This document shows, piece by piece, positions 8,540 to 19,444 of a DNA stretch of 64,000 nucleotides (position 1 is the stretch's first letter; every line of letters begins with the position of its first letter). Source of the DNA: Petrolisthes cinctipes. Its lineage: Eukaryota; Arthropoda; Malacostraca; Decapoda; Porcellanidae. Both the position numbers and the translations under genes were made by a program. The notes under the pieces were generated by a model. That model was not told where the DNA came from. It was given only the letters and a program-made list of their open reading frames with translations, and did no database searches. The stretch lies in assembly GCA_033782935.1 (NCBI GenBank), contig JAWQEG010001559.1:2989501-3053500 (forward strand), written 5' to 3'.

Positions 8540-9700
8540 TAAAGCGAGAAGCTCCACCTAGTTATATAAAACGATATAGACTCCCACGTTCTCAAGGATA
8601 AATAGTAGACAAGACTGTGACAGATATGTTAAAGCAGAAGTTGCAGGTTTGAAGCTAAAACTTAGTAAGTGGCAAGTGCGAATTCCTGAAACAAAAGATT
8701 AAATATTTGGGGCATGAAGTAGAGAAATCGGGAATACATGTGAATAAGTATAAGGTAAAGGCTATTTTAAGGTTTCCAACACCGACCAAGGCAAATCATG
8801 TGCGATCATTTCTGGAATTAGCAGGGTACTATAGGAGTTTAGTACATCAGTTTTCTAGCAAGTCACGCATCAGGAGGTATATGCCATAGTATGGGACTTG
8901 AACCATTTTCGTCCTATTATATTTGATTACTCTATTACAGTTTGTACTAATCACTGTCCATACCTCGAGTTGTTCAAGGGGAAGAATATGACCGGGAAGT
9001 TAGCACGATGGCACTTGACTATTATGGAGTTCAAGCCTACTTTCAGTTTTATACTGGGTAAGATTAATGTAGTTGGAGATGCATTAAGTCGCCAGACTGT
9101 GAATTCAGTAACCACATTAAATACAATATCCCCACAGAGATTAAGGAAAGAGCAAAGAATGGACCCTATGTGGAAAATGGTAATTTTTGGTCTAGACTCG
9201 GGGGAAGAGATTGATGTTCCAGGGTTGCCTCGGAGAACAACAGATTTTATCCTTCAGGGTAATATGGGCAATAAGGTAACTGTATTTGAAGGGGAAGGAC
9301 AGTACAGAATAGTAGTGCCAGAGTCTCTTATAGAAACAGTATTAAGGCTTCTTCATGATGCTCCTCAAGCAGGTCATAGAGGGATGGACTCGTGTTTAAT
9401 TAATTAAGGGAAGCTAGATCAAAGTATTTCGGGATGAAGATGCGAAAAGACATAGAGAATCATCTTGAGGAATGTGTGTCTTGTGCTTGGAATAAGGGGA
9501 CTACGTGACAACCAGCTCCTCTGCAAATATTTCCAGTTCCTGTGAAGCCTTGGGATGTGGTTGCAATAGATGTGTTGCAGCTACCTGCTAACCATTAGAG
9601 ATTCAAGTATTTGTTGACATGTATGAATCTTTTTCAGCAGAATTGTGATGATAGCTCCTTTACTATATAAGACATCTTAACCTAGGGAAGATGAACTCTA
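8540..9700 (+). pseudogene. decayed Gypsy pol: RT ends, RNase H, integrase zinc domain
   Basis: About 8540-8650 encodes the lead-in to RT (Tyr-Arg-Leu-Pro-Arg-Ser-Gln), then jumps to the RT end (Tyr-Leu-Gly-His-Glu-Val near 8707, Phe-Leu-x-Leu-Ala-Gly-Tyr-Tyr-Arg near 8812). The catalytic core of the RT is therefore deleted. RNase H thumb and tail follow (Leu-Ala-Arg-Trp-His-Leu, then Val-Gly-Asp-Ala-Leu-Ser-Arg near 9090). The integrase HHCC domain (His-Asp...Gly-His-Arg-Gly, then Cys-Val-Ser-Cys near 9474) and a fragment of the core starting Val-Ala-Ile-Asp near 9556 come next, with stops at 9405 and 9508. A non-functional relic. Confidence 0.75.
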
Positions 9701-10859
9701 GAAGTAATTTTAAGTTACAACCCAACAACTAGGTACTACACTACATGGTTAGTTGTAGGGATGTAGGATTAAGGAATTGTATGAATGTGTATCATATATT
9801 AATCCCATGTATACATATTTAACTTAAGGAGATCTCATAGCTTATCCATTGTATCATTCACGAGCTCAACAATTTATTTTTTTTTTTTATTATAAGTCAT
9901 CAATAGTATATATTTCATCTTCTATATATTGTATATACAGTACTGTACAGTATATGTTACCATGTCAAGAGTCAATCTAATAATCAGGAAGGCTAAGCAC
10001 TGTTTAAAAGTAAATTTAATGCTATTGTGAACTGCAGGGACGTAGTTGTTTCAGCGTGGCCGGGCAATGTATCCGCTCCTGTATTCACGTTCGCGATACA
10101 TGATACACCCATGGTTGGTGGAATATACCGTAAGGGCTGAAAGTAGTTCAAACCAGTTTCACCAGACACAACATCCTGTGAAATGTGCTGATCTGACAGC
10201 ATGATGGGAAGTTTCCATGCTGAGCTACTGATTGCTAGATTCACTCTGTAATTATCTGTATGTTAATCTCTATGCTATAATCAACTGCATATTGTCATCT
10301 TGTATGACGAGAAAGGGACAATATATAATTACTCACATTATTTTTATATAAACTTGTATCTAACACATCTATATTTCATGTATAAGCTAGGCATTGTCAA
10401 CACCATCGTTGCAATTTGTCACGCACGAAGAGTGTGGTACGTGAGGAAGGATCGAGAGAAGAGAGGCGCACTTGGAGCCCGGCCATGGGCTAGACCGCTA
10501 GGGAGGATGGAGTCCTGCCCTAAGTGAGAAAATTCACCTCCTACATAATCTTAGAGAGACACAAGATGTCTGGAATAACCTGTAATCTGATATACTTTAG
10601 TAAATAGAGACAAGTCCACGAGTTTACTCTAAACCTTGAGTAACTAACTTAATTCCCCAGGAAGACGAGAGTGGTAATTCAGACGAGTGGTAAGTTGACT
10701 GAAGCCAATAGGTCTATATCGGGTAGTAAGTGAAAACAAGCCCAACAGGATAAATGAGAGTTCCTTGGCAGGTATCTCCACAAGCTGAGGTGGACGACCC
10801 ACGAGTACATGATGGTGACAGTCAGGTGGGGTCTCCACAGGCGTGAAGAGACTCACCAC
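9701..10859. other. non-coding stretch left of the minus-strand LTR
   Basis: Short ORFs (9993-10244 minus, 10300-10527 plus, 10644-10859 minus) match nothing I recognise. If the LTR at 10860 is a 5' LTR, the internal region of that minus-strand element would lie here. The bases next to the LTR read TGGTGAG on the minus strand, which could be a primer-binding site but does not prove one. Confidence 0.4.
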
Positions 10860-11702
10860 TGTTACATCCCCTTAATTTAATATTACTATTTTACTTTACT
10901 CTGGGAGGAAAACAAAAAGCCACCAGTGTATGCTACTACTCTATCCTATAGCTGAATCAACCTGGTCTGGAAAAAAAAAGTTGACAAGAGGATTCAAGTG
11001 AACACACACCGGAAGGGTAGCGTAGCGTTAGTTTATGTAGGCGTGTGAGTAAGCAACCCAGACTAAGATTTTAACGGGGGTACGATCAGTGTAAATTAAG
11101 AACCAATATCTATATACTAACACAGTCTATTTGTTACATCGGTGACGGAAATACTCAACTAATTATGAACCCGTTTATTTATAATATGTTCACACGAGTA
11201 CATTATTTATATAATAAGAATACAATAATATTTTCCCCCTTCCTTGTCAATATTTCCTACTCCCCGTTCTGTCAACTAGGACAGGAAGAATTCCGTGTCT
11301 CGCTAGTTGACAGAGATCTAAACACTCTTAAATCCACATACCAAAAACAATGACCACAATACGGTATTTAAAAAAAAATCACATCCTAAACATCAATATC
11401 CTAATACATCCTAACATCAATATCCTAATAATATTATTCGAATTATGAATTGCCAGCAATTTTTATTAGTATTATTCACCACATGTGTGTCAAGTTGCTC
11501 AAGGGTTTGTCACTAAATGGCGGCTTCTCCCAGCTGTCACACATGGAGGTATAATATAAAGAAGGCGGCATGACGTCACAAAGGTGAAGCCAACTCGCCA
11601 TTGGTCGACGGTCTCCCCTACCCCCCATTGACTCAAAACAAACCTCAGCTGATCACGTCGGACCATCAACTTCACCAACATTCTTTGCCTTTTTTTGTAA
11701 TA

Positions 11703-11945
11703 ATGCCGGCGTGTTCAGCATATGGGTGTACCCAGATAGACAGGAGTCTTTCTACTACATTTCATAGGTATGTTAAGAAAGTCATACAGAAAAATATACG
11801 ACAGAAATGGACAAATCAACGAAGTGAAATTCATCACCTGCCTCACATCGTGACACCCATGTCCTGTAGAATATTGATACTGTACACACAAAAACTGCAA
11901 AGCCAAGGCTATTATAGTGTTGTGATATTAACTGTTAATGTATAA
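11703..11945 (+). pseudogene. THAP zinc-finger fragment of a P-like transposase
   Basis: From the ATG at 11703 the protein begins Met-Pro-Ala-Cys-Ser-Ala-Tyr-Gly-Cys, then Thr-Thr-Phe-His-Arg-Tyr and Arg-Gln-Lys-Trp. These are the first Cys pair, the Phe-His-Arg block and the conserved Trp of the C2CH THAP DNA-binding domain. The last Cys and His are not seen in frame, and the frame ends at 11945 without a transposase core. It would have bound the element's own ends. The reading frame is open upstream to 11601, but the Met-Pro start is the family's usual one. Confidence 0.7.
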
Positions 11946-12424
11946 CCTCACGTATATATGGCATTGACTGGGTTATAAAAGATAAACTGGCTCCATGGGG
12001 TAACTTTCTTGTGCCAAAGTTAAGGTTGGCCTGTAGGATAACTCGAGTGTTGAGAGATTGTATTATGAATGTTTTAGCATATTTCATAATGTTTTAAACT
12101 TATTTAATTTATAATTGTGTTTACTACGTAGACTATTTGGTTGTTGAGAATTTAGGTCTAAGTTATAGTACTGTAGTCTAAGTTAAGCCAATGTGCCAAA
12201 AGAGTTTTTATAATTGTAAAATTACGGCCTGGGACTGATGAGTAAAATTAATGTTTTTGTGTGAATCAGAGTGAACTGGAACTGAGTAAGTGATGACACA
12301 CTTTATGTAGTAACATCTATGCAGCCATCATGGTAAGATTCCATGTGGCTTATAAGTGGTAAAATGTGTTTGATACAAGACACTACACCTGAGTGTGAAC
12401 TCTATTACATGACAGATCTGGGTG

Positions 12425-12768
12425 TTACACTACACATCTCTTCACCATAATATACACATCTTCACTACACATCACATATCTCCAGTACCCTATACACATC
12501 TTCACTACACACACATCTCCATTACCTTATACACATCACACCACTACACATCACACATCATCACTACACTATACACATCACAACAAACCACATCTTCACT
12601 ACACTATGTAAATCTTCACTACCCTATACATATCTTCACTACATTATACACATCTTCACTACACACTGTAGGCTACATTTTCACTGCACATCACACATCT
12701 TCACAGCACACCACACATCTTCACTACACTATACACATCTTCACTTCACTATACACATCTTACTATAT
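12425..12768 (+). repeat. minisatellite, about 20-bp unit
   Basis: Imperfect tandem copies of ACATCTTCACTACACTATAC and shortened variants fill about 340 bp inside the P-like element. The 126-codon Thr/His/Tyr-rich ORF over it is only the translated repeat. Confidence 0.85.
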
Positions 12769-12865
12769 ATCATCATATTTATATACTGTACTTAAAGAGT
12801 GACATAAGGCCTTCCAGAGTCTCATACTAGAACTCTTTATATAGTTAATTTTATTTGCATTTGTA

Positions 12866-13081
12866 CAGTTGCCCACACATGAAACTGGTATGGCTCGTTA
12901 CTTGTGAGGTGGCTACAACGAAAGGAAATTTAAGTGAAAAAAGATGTAGTTTGTTAACAGGCAGACAGTAAAATATTATTACTATCTGCTTGTCAACAAA
13001 CTATAACTTTTGCTCACTTTCCTTCCTGTTGTAGGTATCTCGCAAGTAGCGAGGCGTACCAGATTCATGTGTGGGCAACTG
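12866..13081. mobile_element. mariner-like palindromic MITE
   Basis: Near-perfect inverted arms of about 100 bp start CAGTTGCCCACACATGAA at 12866 and mirror it at 13081, with TA on both outer sides (12864-12865, 13082-13083). The 216-bp element folds almost entirely into a hairpin. The TA duplication indicates mobilisation by a Tc1/mariner-type transposase. Confidence 0.8.
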
Positions 13082-13180
13082 TACTTGTTCTTATTTCTCT
13101 GTAACCTTATAATACTGTCTGTGGGTTGGTGTGTAAGCTATGACCTTCTCTTTTACTATACTTTTTGCATAAAATAAACT

Positions 13181-13216
13181 ATTCATTCATTAATTCATTC
13201 ATTCTTTCATTCATAC
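13181..13216 (+). repeat. (ATTC)n microsatellite
   Basis: About eight ATTC/AATTC units with minor changes, inside the P-like element. Confidence 0.8.
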
Positions 13217-14370
13217 TCCTAGGAAAAGTTTGCGAGAAGAGATAATGCTCAAGGAAACAGCGGTATTTAATGGGTTTAAGTACTTTTGATAATATACAGA
13301 ATTGGATAATTTTATGCAGTTATCATATATGGAATAAATTCAAGTCTCTTTCTGGCTCTAATTATAGTTAATATGAGAAAATAAGAGCATAATTACAATG
13401 GGTTTATAGCGGCCGGGGCAATGTTTTGAGTCAATGGGGGGTAGGGTAATAGACTCCGCCCCTGGCTTCACTTTGGGTGTACAGGACGAGCGGCTCATGC
13501 CGCCTCCTCTATATTATACCTCCATGCTGTCACAGTACCGAACGCAGAATGAGACAAAAAAAGAAGAAAAAAACAAACACACATACATTAGTTACTATGT
13601 CCTTACGTGAACACACAATATTCTTCAGTTATTTAAATTCAATCACTGGACTAACTGATTTACCACTCACAATATTCACAATACAATAGATTTAAGGGGA
13701 ACCAACGAGAGCTCAGCTATTACCTGTCACAATACCGGAAGCAGAATGAGAAGGAAATAGAGAAGGCTACTCCCTCCTCTCCAACCCTTGTGAAACAAAG
13801 TAGTGACCAAACGTATTTAATTTTCTGGCATTTCTATCAGTTCCACCTTTACTGGTGTATATTCAGTTACATAACATTATTGTGCTCAAATACATTGCCT
13901 TCTTCTTTGGTTAAAGTTTTATATTACTGTAGTATACATATACAAGGCATGTATTGTTCCGCCAATAAGAAAATGTACTGTCCTCACTTTAGACCCTAAC
14001 TAATCTAATTAATTTTCTAAATAAGTTACAGTTAAATTACAGGTAACAACATAGGAATGTTAGGTTCGTAATTATAAATTATAATTATAGGTTATTCCCT
14101 GTACTCCAATTAATATTATTTCAAATTAGTCTCCTAATCATTACTTATTCTCCTATCACTATCAATTATTCCTCCATTTCTCTTATTTACCTAACTATAA
14201 TAATTATTTCTATTATTCATCTATAACCTCTAACTATAAACATTATTTGCACTTTTCATCATATGTAAAATTTTCATAAGAAGCTCACCACCGAGATCAT
14301 TCGTCATTGATAATCTCGGCCTGGCTACTCCGTACTATCTTATACTAAAAGCCTACCCTATTACCCGTGC

Positions 14371-17210
14371 CATACTGCCCACTCCTGGACGCTGGATGCA
14401 CGTATACAGGAGGCAAAGGAGGAGGCTGAACGTGATGGCCTATTGTTTCAAGCCAACCCAACCCCTGACCTACTCCATCGTTACCAGATGTCTAGGGACG
14501 CTTTAGTTGCCCTGCAGGATTGTGCTCACACTGAGTCTTGGCAGCGGTTCACGGACAGCATCAACCAGCAAACAAGTGTGGCTTCTATGTGGCACCTCAT
14601 CCGTCGGGTTGTTAAAAAGACACCGGCCACTGCTCGTCATCACACTCCTGCCGACTATGCCAAACAACTTGTCGATGCCTGGTCAGAACAATCTACCCCA
14701 GCCAGTCTACCCATCCACATACAAGATGCACTCGCTTCCCGTGCTGCTGTCCATCGGCTACGTCTAATGTCTGCTCTGTTACAAGATGATGACGATGATG
14801 CAGAGGAGATAACTGAGGAGGAGTTGCGCCGTGCTCTCTCTCGGGGTAGAGCTTCTTCCCCTGGTGATGATGGTATTACTTATGCTGTGCTGCGCCTACT
14901 TCAACAAGTTCCTGGGAACCCTCTACTTCGACTGTACAATCTTTGTCTTCGTGACGGTTGTGTACCACGAGCCTGGACCAGCAGCACAATAATACCCATC
15001 CCTAAGCCCGGCACTGCGAAGTTCAGGCCTATTTCCCTTACTTCCTGTTTTTATAAGTTATGGAGAGAATCTTACTCAATCATCTCATGTACAGACTGCA
15101 GGATCGCCTTTCTCCATGGCTGTTTGGTTTCCTTCCCCAGAGGAGCACACATCACTGCCTAGTCGACCTGTACTCTCGCCTTTCCAGGGACAGTGTGGTG
15201 GCCTTCATTGACCTTCGAAGTGCCTTCGATGTTGCTAATAGAGACGTCATTTTGGATCAACTGGTTGACTTTGGGATAAAGGGTAATCTACTACGGTGGA
15301 TTCGGGGCTACCTGAGTAACAGGACCTCCCGTGTGTTTTACAGTGGTGCACTCAGTCCTTTGCGCAGTTTTCATCTTGGTACGCCTCAAGGTGGTGTTCT
15401 CAGCCCATTGTTATTTAATATTCTGATGCATCGGTTGCTCACTTCTCTCCCTGATATTCCTGGAACTACAATTACATGTTATGCTGATGATATCTGTGTT
15501 CATTCTACCTCACCAAGGGATCTCCAGCGGTTTCTTGACTCCTTCTCTGTGGTCTCCTCTCACTGTGGCATTATTGTCTCCCCAGATAAGAGCAGAATAT
15601 TCACCTGCCGCCTTCCTCAACCTCAGCCAGTGTTCACCATTGGAGGGACTGTCATTCCCATGTGTTCCCAGTACTGCTACCTGGGTGCGCCAGTCAATAT
15701 TTGGCCGATTGTCCCTGCCAGACCTCAAGACCATCAAATTGTCCAGGACTTGTTGGGTCGTCTCCAGCGCCGACTTACACCACTGCAATGGCTATCTAAC
15801 AACTCCTCGGGCATCTCCATCCCAGTAGCCAGGACCATCTATATTGCTTTTATCCGTTCAGTTGTTGATTACCTTTCCCCTGCTTTGATTCAACTTCCTA
15901 GGGCTACTCTGGAAACTTTAGAAAAATTTCAGAATAGAGCAATGAGAATAATTCTCGGCTGTCCAATGTCGACCAGGATAGTGAACATGCAGCGTGAGTT
16001 GCGTCTCCCCCCATTAATCGAGAAAATTTATTGTAATGTTACTTGCTTCACTGTCAAGTGCCTCCATTTCCCACATCTTTTACCCCATTACTCTCAGTTA
16101 GTCAGGACTTCTCTTAGACCAAACTACCCGGTCCCTCCAATACTGCCTGCTGGACGTACTCTTATAAGGTCTGTTTCCTCTATGCTCCGTAGTTTTAATA
16201 TAGATATAATGGTTGCAGACGTCCCCCCAGGGCCCCCTCCATGGATGCTACCAACACCTGATGTGAGCTTTACACCTACTTCCAAGTCGGAGCTGCCTTC
16301 TCTACAGCGGCAGTTGGCTCTGGAACACATAAAAACAGTGACTTCCTCCATCACAGATCCATACTGCCTCTACACTGATGGCTCATTGCAGGTGGATGGT
16401 GCAGCAGGTTGTGCTGTTTTCTCGCCTGACCTGGAGTCACCTACAGGGGGCTGGGTTGGCCGTCGTCTCTGTAACCACTCTAGCTCAACATTGTGTGAAC
16501 TGTATGCCATTCTGGATGCTGTTAGTGTTGTTTGTCAACGTGGAGTGAATGCTGCCATTTTTTGTGACTCCAAACCTGCCCTTCATTCCCTCTCTAGTGT
16601 TCAGCCCACACACTCTACTGTTATTCAGCAGATTTTATCGTTTTTGTCCTTATTGTGTCATCGTAACTTGACTGTCAAATTTTTATGGGTGCCATCCCAT
16701 GTAGGTTTACGTCACAATGGTACAGTTGACAGACTCGCAAAGGAAGCCTGCCATCTGCCTCCTCGTGGTGCTGGACGTCCTCTTTCCCTGACATGTTACC
16801 TCTCTAAAGTCCATTCCGCCTCTCTCCTCCCTGTACGGCGACGCAGGGATGCAGAGAGGCCCTTCAGCATCTCCATCACCCATTACGAGTCTGTCTGCCA
16901 TCACAAATATTCCTACCGTCGTCGAGGCCTCATGGTTCGGAGGCACAATGTAGTCTCTGCTCGTTTGAGGCTTGGCTACCGGCCACCTTGGCAGGTTGCT
17001 GGGATGCAGGGTGAGCCTCCCTTCACTGAGTGTCGCTTGTGTCGAGCGCCTCGTGCTAACACTATAGAGCACTATTGCCTAGCCTGCCCCACTGTCCGAC
17101 ACTTGCTGCCCCAGGGCCTGCCACTTGATGTGGTTTGTCGACACCTGCTGAACCATCAGGTTCTGGAGGAACTTCTGGTGCGCCACCCTCGTTTTGGTGG
17201 ATTTAAGTAG
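14371..17210 (+). pseudogene. LINE C ORF2: RT and RNase H, one frameshift
   Basis: The frame starting at 14371 reads through to about 15055, then a single-base loss at 15055-15062 shifts the rest (15060-17210, 716 codons, no stop). The RT shows Phe-Arg-Pro-Ile-Ser-Leu before the shift, then Phe-Ile-Asp-Leu-Arg-Ser-Ala-Phe, Gly-Thr-Pro-Gln-Gly and catalytic YADD near 15479. RNase H is complete: Tyr-Thr-Asp-Gly-Ser near 16372, Cys-Glu-Leu-Tyr near 16495, Cys-Asp-Ser-Lys near 16563, and Pro-Ser-His-Val-Gly with a later Asp-Arg-Leu-Ala-Lys near 16730. The end has a Cys-Arg-Leu-Cys...His...Cys zinc motif near 17035. RT plus RNase H places it in the I superfamily. Endonuclease and ORF1 are missing. 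Confidence 0.88.
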
Positions 17211-17403
17211 GTCATGATGTAAATATTTGTCTGTATGCTTGTGCTTTATTCTGTTATGTTTTCGTGATGTGTGTGTGTGTGCTTGTGTGTGTGTGTGGTC
17301 ATTGGGTTCTTGTGAGTCCCGCCTACCCTTGTGTACTGTTGTCTGCCTATTGACTGACGCTACGGCGCAATAAATTAAAAAAAAAAAAAAAAAAAAAACA
17401 CAA
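17211..17403 (+). other. LINE C 3' UTR and poly(A) tail
   Basis: A TG-rich stretch at 17268-17297 is followed by AATAAA at 17369-17374 and about 22 A residues. Confidence 0.8.
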
Positions 17404-17454
17404 CTATCACCCGTAAATATTCTAAATAATATTTATAAAAATAGGGGTGTTACA

Positions 17455-18200
17455 ATGGCAATGAACAGGCTGATATACTGTAGGACACTATAAAATGTTA
17501 TAATGTATGTAAATGTAGTATTAAGCATATATTTCTTTTGGATCTTATATTTTGTAATTATATGTTTGTATATATTTTTAATGCATATATTAGTTGTGAA
17601 ATGGTGTATGTGTAATATGTTTTACACACCAAGCTTCAGTCATTTGTTTGGTGGTTTACTGCTTCAGTCATTTGTGTGGTGGTTTACTGCTTCAGTCATT
17701 TGTGTGGTAGTTTACTTCTGGGTTGGTTTCTTGAATTCATGTCACTTACTCTCACTACGTCTTCAAGTTAACACGTGGGAGCAGTGTCCTCTTGTACTAT
17801 AATTATTGTGTCTGGGTGAGTTTACATATTGTTTTTCTTGTGTTATATAAATATTGTGTATATCATTCAATGTAATGTTGTTAAGTGAACTTTGTATTAT
17901 GGTAACCTATCGTGTGGGGTGATGAGTGTATCATGAAATATTTGGGCGCTTATTGTGTGTTCATATAATCTCGCCTAGTGTTTAATCACCTAATCAACAC
18001 TTGTATGTTTAACATTTCTGCAGTTACTTTGTAGCTATGTATTGGTTTGGTATATAATTACTGTGTTCATGTTTGCAGGCCTCTGGGACTCGGGGACTCT
18101 GTCTACTCTGTCCAACACTGTTTTGTATAACCTTTTGTGTACCTATGTGGACGAACAATACATCCGTGCTACCACCCTGGTGTTTCACTCAATTCAACTA
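17455..18200. other. non-coding stretch with a 28-bp triplet repeat
   Basis: Apart from the triplicate at 17633-17716 I see no gene. The region is T-rich with no element ends. Confidence 0.45.
17633..17716 (+). repeat. tandem repeat, three 28-bp units
   Basis: Units start GCTTCAGTCATTTGT at 17633, 17661 and 17689 and end TTTACT. They differ at only two positions. Confidence 0.9.
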
Positions 18201-18680
18201 CCATGACTCCTAAAATACTAGCCGGGTCAACTGTTGATCTGGATCTTGGCATAGTCCGTACGGATCTCATTAAGTCTCGAATTCATCTCCTGTGGCAAAG
18301 GCAGTGGACCAGATTAAACATCAGAAATAAAGTAAAAAAAATAAGTTATTGAACCCTGGGCTACGTCATCATGGCGTAGCCGCAAGGACGAGGTGGTGTT
18401 GGCTCGTCTTCGGGTCAATGCCATATAGGTAACTCACCTAGAACCATATGTAAACAGAGATTTTCCCCTTCAATGCACATCATGTAATTCTACAATGTCA
18501 ATATCTCATTTACAATTTTTTTGTACAGATTATGGACATCAAAGAAGAAAAATTAAATAATATTTTCATATTTCAAAAATGGCTTTCACTTTAGAAAATA
18601 TTCTGTCAGATGACAAGAATATTATAAATAAATTAATGAGTTTTCTGACTGAGACAAAACTTTATGACATTATATAGATT
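18201..18680 (+). pseudogene. LINE ORF2 C-terminal remnant
   Basis: Across several frames the translation gives the pattern seen at LINE ORF2 ends: a Glu-Val-Val-Leu-Ala-Arg-Leu-Arg block near 18390, then Cys-Thr-Ser-Cys near 18475, a His near 18510 and Cys-Thr-Asp-Tyr-Gly near 18522 (a CCHC-type end domain). A Phe-Thr-Leu-Glu-Asn-Ile-Leu-Ser-Asp-Asp stretch near 18588 and a Lys-Leu-Tyr-Asp-Ile-Ile end near 18658 follow. Several frame breaks show it is dead. It belongs to a group different from LINEs A-C. Confidence 0.6.
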
Positions 18681-18779
18681 GATATAATAAAATGGAACCA
18701 TTGGCTTAATGACCTTTGGCTATATGCCACTGGTTGATAGCCAATAAATCCAACAAGCCAAGATAAGGGACGTCACAGG

Positions 18780-19444
18780 CGTCCAGACTTTGTTGAGTTA
18801 ATACCTCGTCCTCTCTGTGCATAGCGACAACAAACTACAGTACTGTCCGTGGAGCTACCCTCGTGTACCGGGGCCTCTAACCAGCAGTACTCTGTTGCCT
18901 CTTTGCATGGTTAAAGTAAAAAGTAAAGTAAATTTGCAGCATTTTGTTGCACTGCTGTGGTACACCTTCAGTGTTTTGGTTTTGCTGGAGGACAACCAGT
19001 AGTATATGGTAGTCGAGTAGCTAGTTGTTCCCCACACCAGACCCGAAGCACTTGCTGCCTCAGAGGAAACCCTGTGGTATGGAGGCCCAGTAGTTTGGTG
19101 CGACATTTGGGCACCTCTTTTTCTTAATCTAGTGTTTCTTCCATATTTTCCGGGCGACCTCCTGGGCCTGCAGTTGTCTCTTGGCTGAGCATCGGTATTC
19201 TCTTGGGAGGTGGGTTCTGACTACACCACCCCTCGCATTAGTCTGGTTTGGTGGTGGGAAAGTCCCTTCCGCACAAACTCCGATCCCCTAGCTGGTACTG
19301 GAGAACGCCGCCAGGCTACCACTAGGGGGGGGGGGAGATTAAAGGCAACTTTTATTTCTCTAAATTATTGTCCATTTTTGGGTGTTGATACAATAGTTAA
19401 GGAAGTTAGGTGAGTGTGCTAGGAGAGGGGTCGGATGTAGTCCG
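18780..19444 (+). other. probable 5' UTR of LINE A
   Basis: No ORF is visible. The region is continuous with LINE A ORF1 and contains an 11-base G run near 19326. Its left limit is a guess. Confidence 0.4.

Larger units (their letters stand above)
11542..13526 (+). mobile_element. P-superfamily DNA transposon remnant inserted in the LTR
   Basis: The terminal inverted repeats start CATGGAGGTATAATATA at 11542 and as the complement at 13526. They extend, with gaps, about 100 bp (GGCGGCATGA, GTGAAGCCA and CTACCCCCCATTGACTCAAAAC are shared). An identical 8-bp target duplication CTGTCACA flanks it (11534-11541 and 13527-13534). A CA-starting repeat, an 8-bp duplication and a THAP-domain ORF together point to the P superfamily. 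No transposase catalytic core remains. It contains a minisatellite and a mariner-like MITE, so it is itself a nest. Confidence 0.8.
14369..17403 (+). mobile_element. LINE C, 5'-truncated I-superfamily LINE with poly(A) tail
   Basis: The insertion starts inside ORF2, between endonuclease and RT, and ends in AATAAATT plus an A-run (17377-17398). An 11-bp target duplication flanks it: CTATTACCCGT at 14358-14368 and CTATCACCCGT at 17404-17414, one mismatch. It splits the minus-strand LTR at a position where the intact LTR reads continuously. Severe 5' truncation, poly(A) and a near-perfect duplication are typical of target-primed reverse transcription and indicate a young copy. Confidence 0.9.
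10860..17454 (-). mobile_element. Gypsy LTR (family of 24708-34200), minus strand, split by two insertions
   Basis: Pieces 10860-11541, 13527-14368 and 17404-17454 are the reverse complement of the LTR at 24708-26424. Shared blocks include the GGAAGGGTAGCGTAGCGTTAG stretch near 11011, TCGGTGACGGAAATACTCAAC near 11140 and the CTCGGCCTGGCTACTCC block near 14315. The ends are TGTTACATCC and GGGGTGTTACA, so on the minus strand the LTR runs TGTAACA...TGTAACA. A P-type element and LINE C split it. The flanks (ACCAC and ATGGC) do not form a target duplication, so it need not be a simple solo LTR. Confidence 0.8.

Noticed and set aside
12425..12768. CRISPR-like array
   Set aside because: Units are directly adjacent with no unique spacers, and the DNA is eukaryotic.
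12422..12802. 126-codon His/Thr/Tyr-rich protein
   Set aside because: It is only a translated 20-bp minisatellite.
10860..17454. Simple solo LTR with a target duplication
   Set aside because: The outer flanks ACCAC and ATGGC do not match, so an internal region or a rearrangement cannot be excluded.
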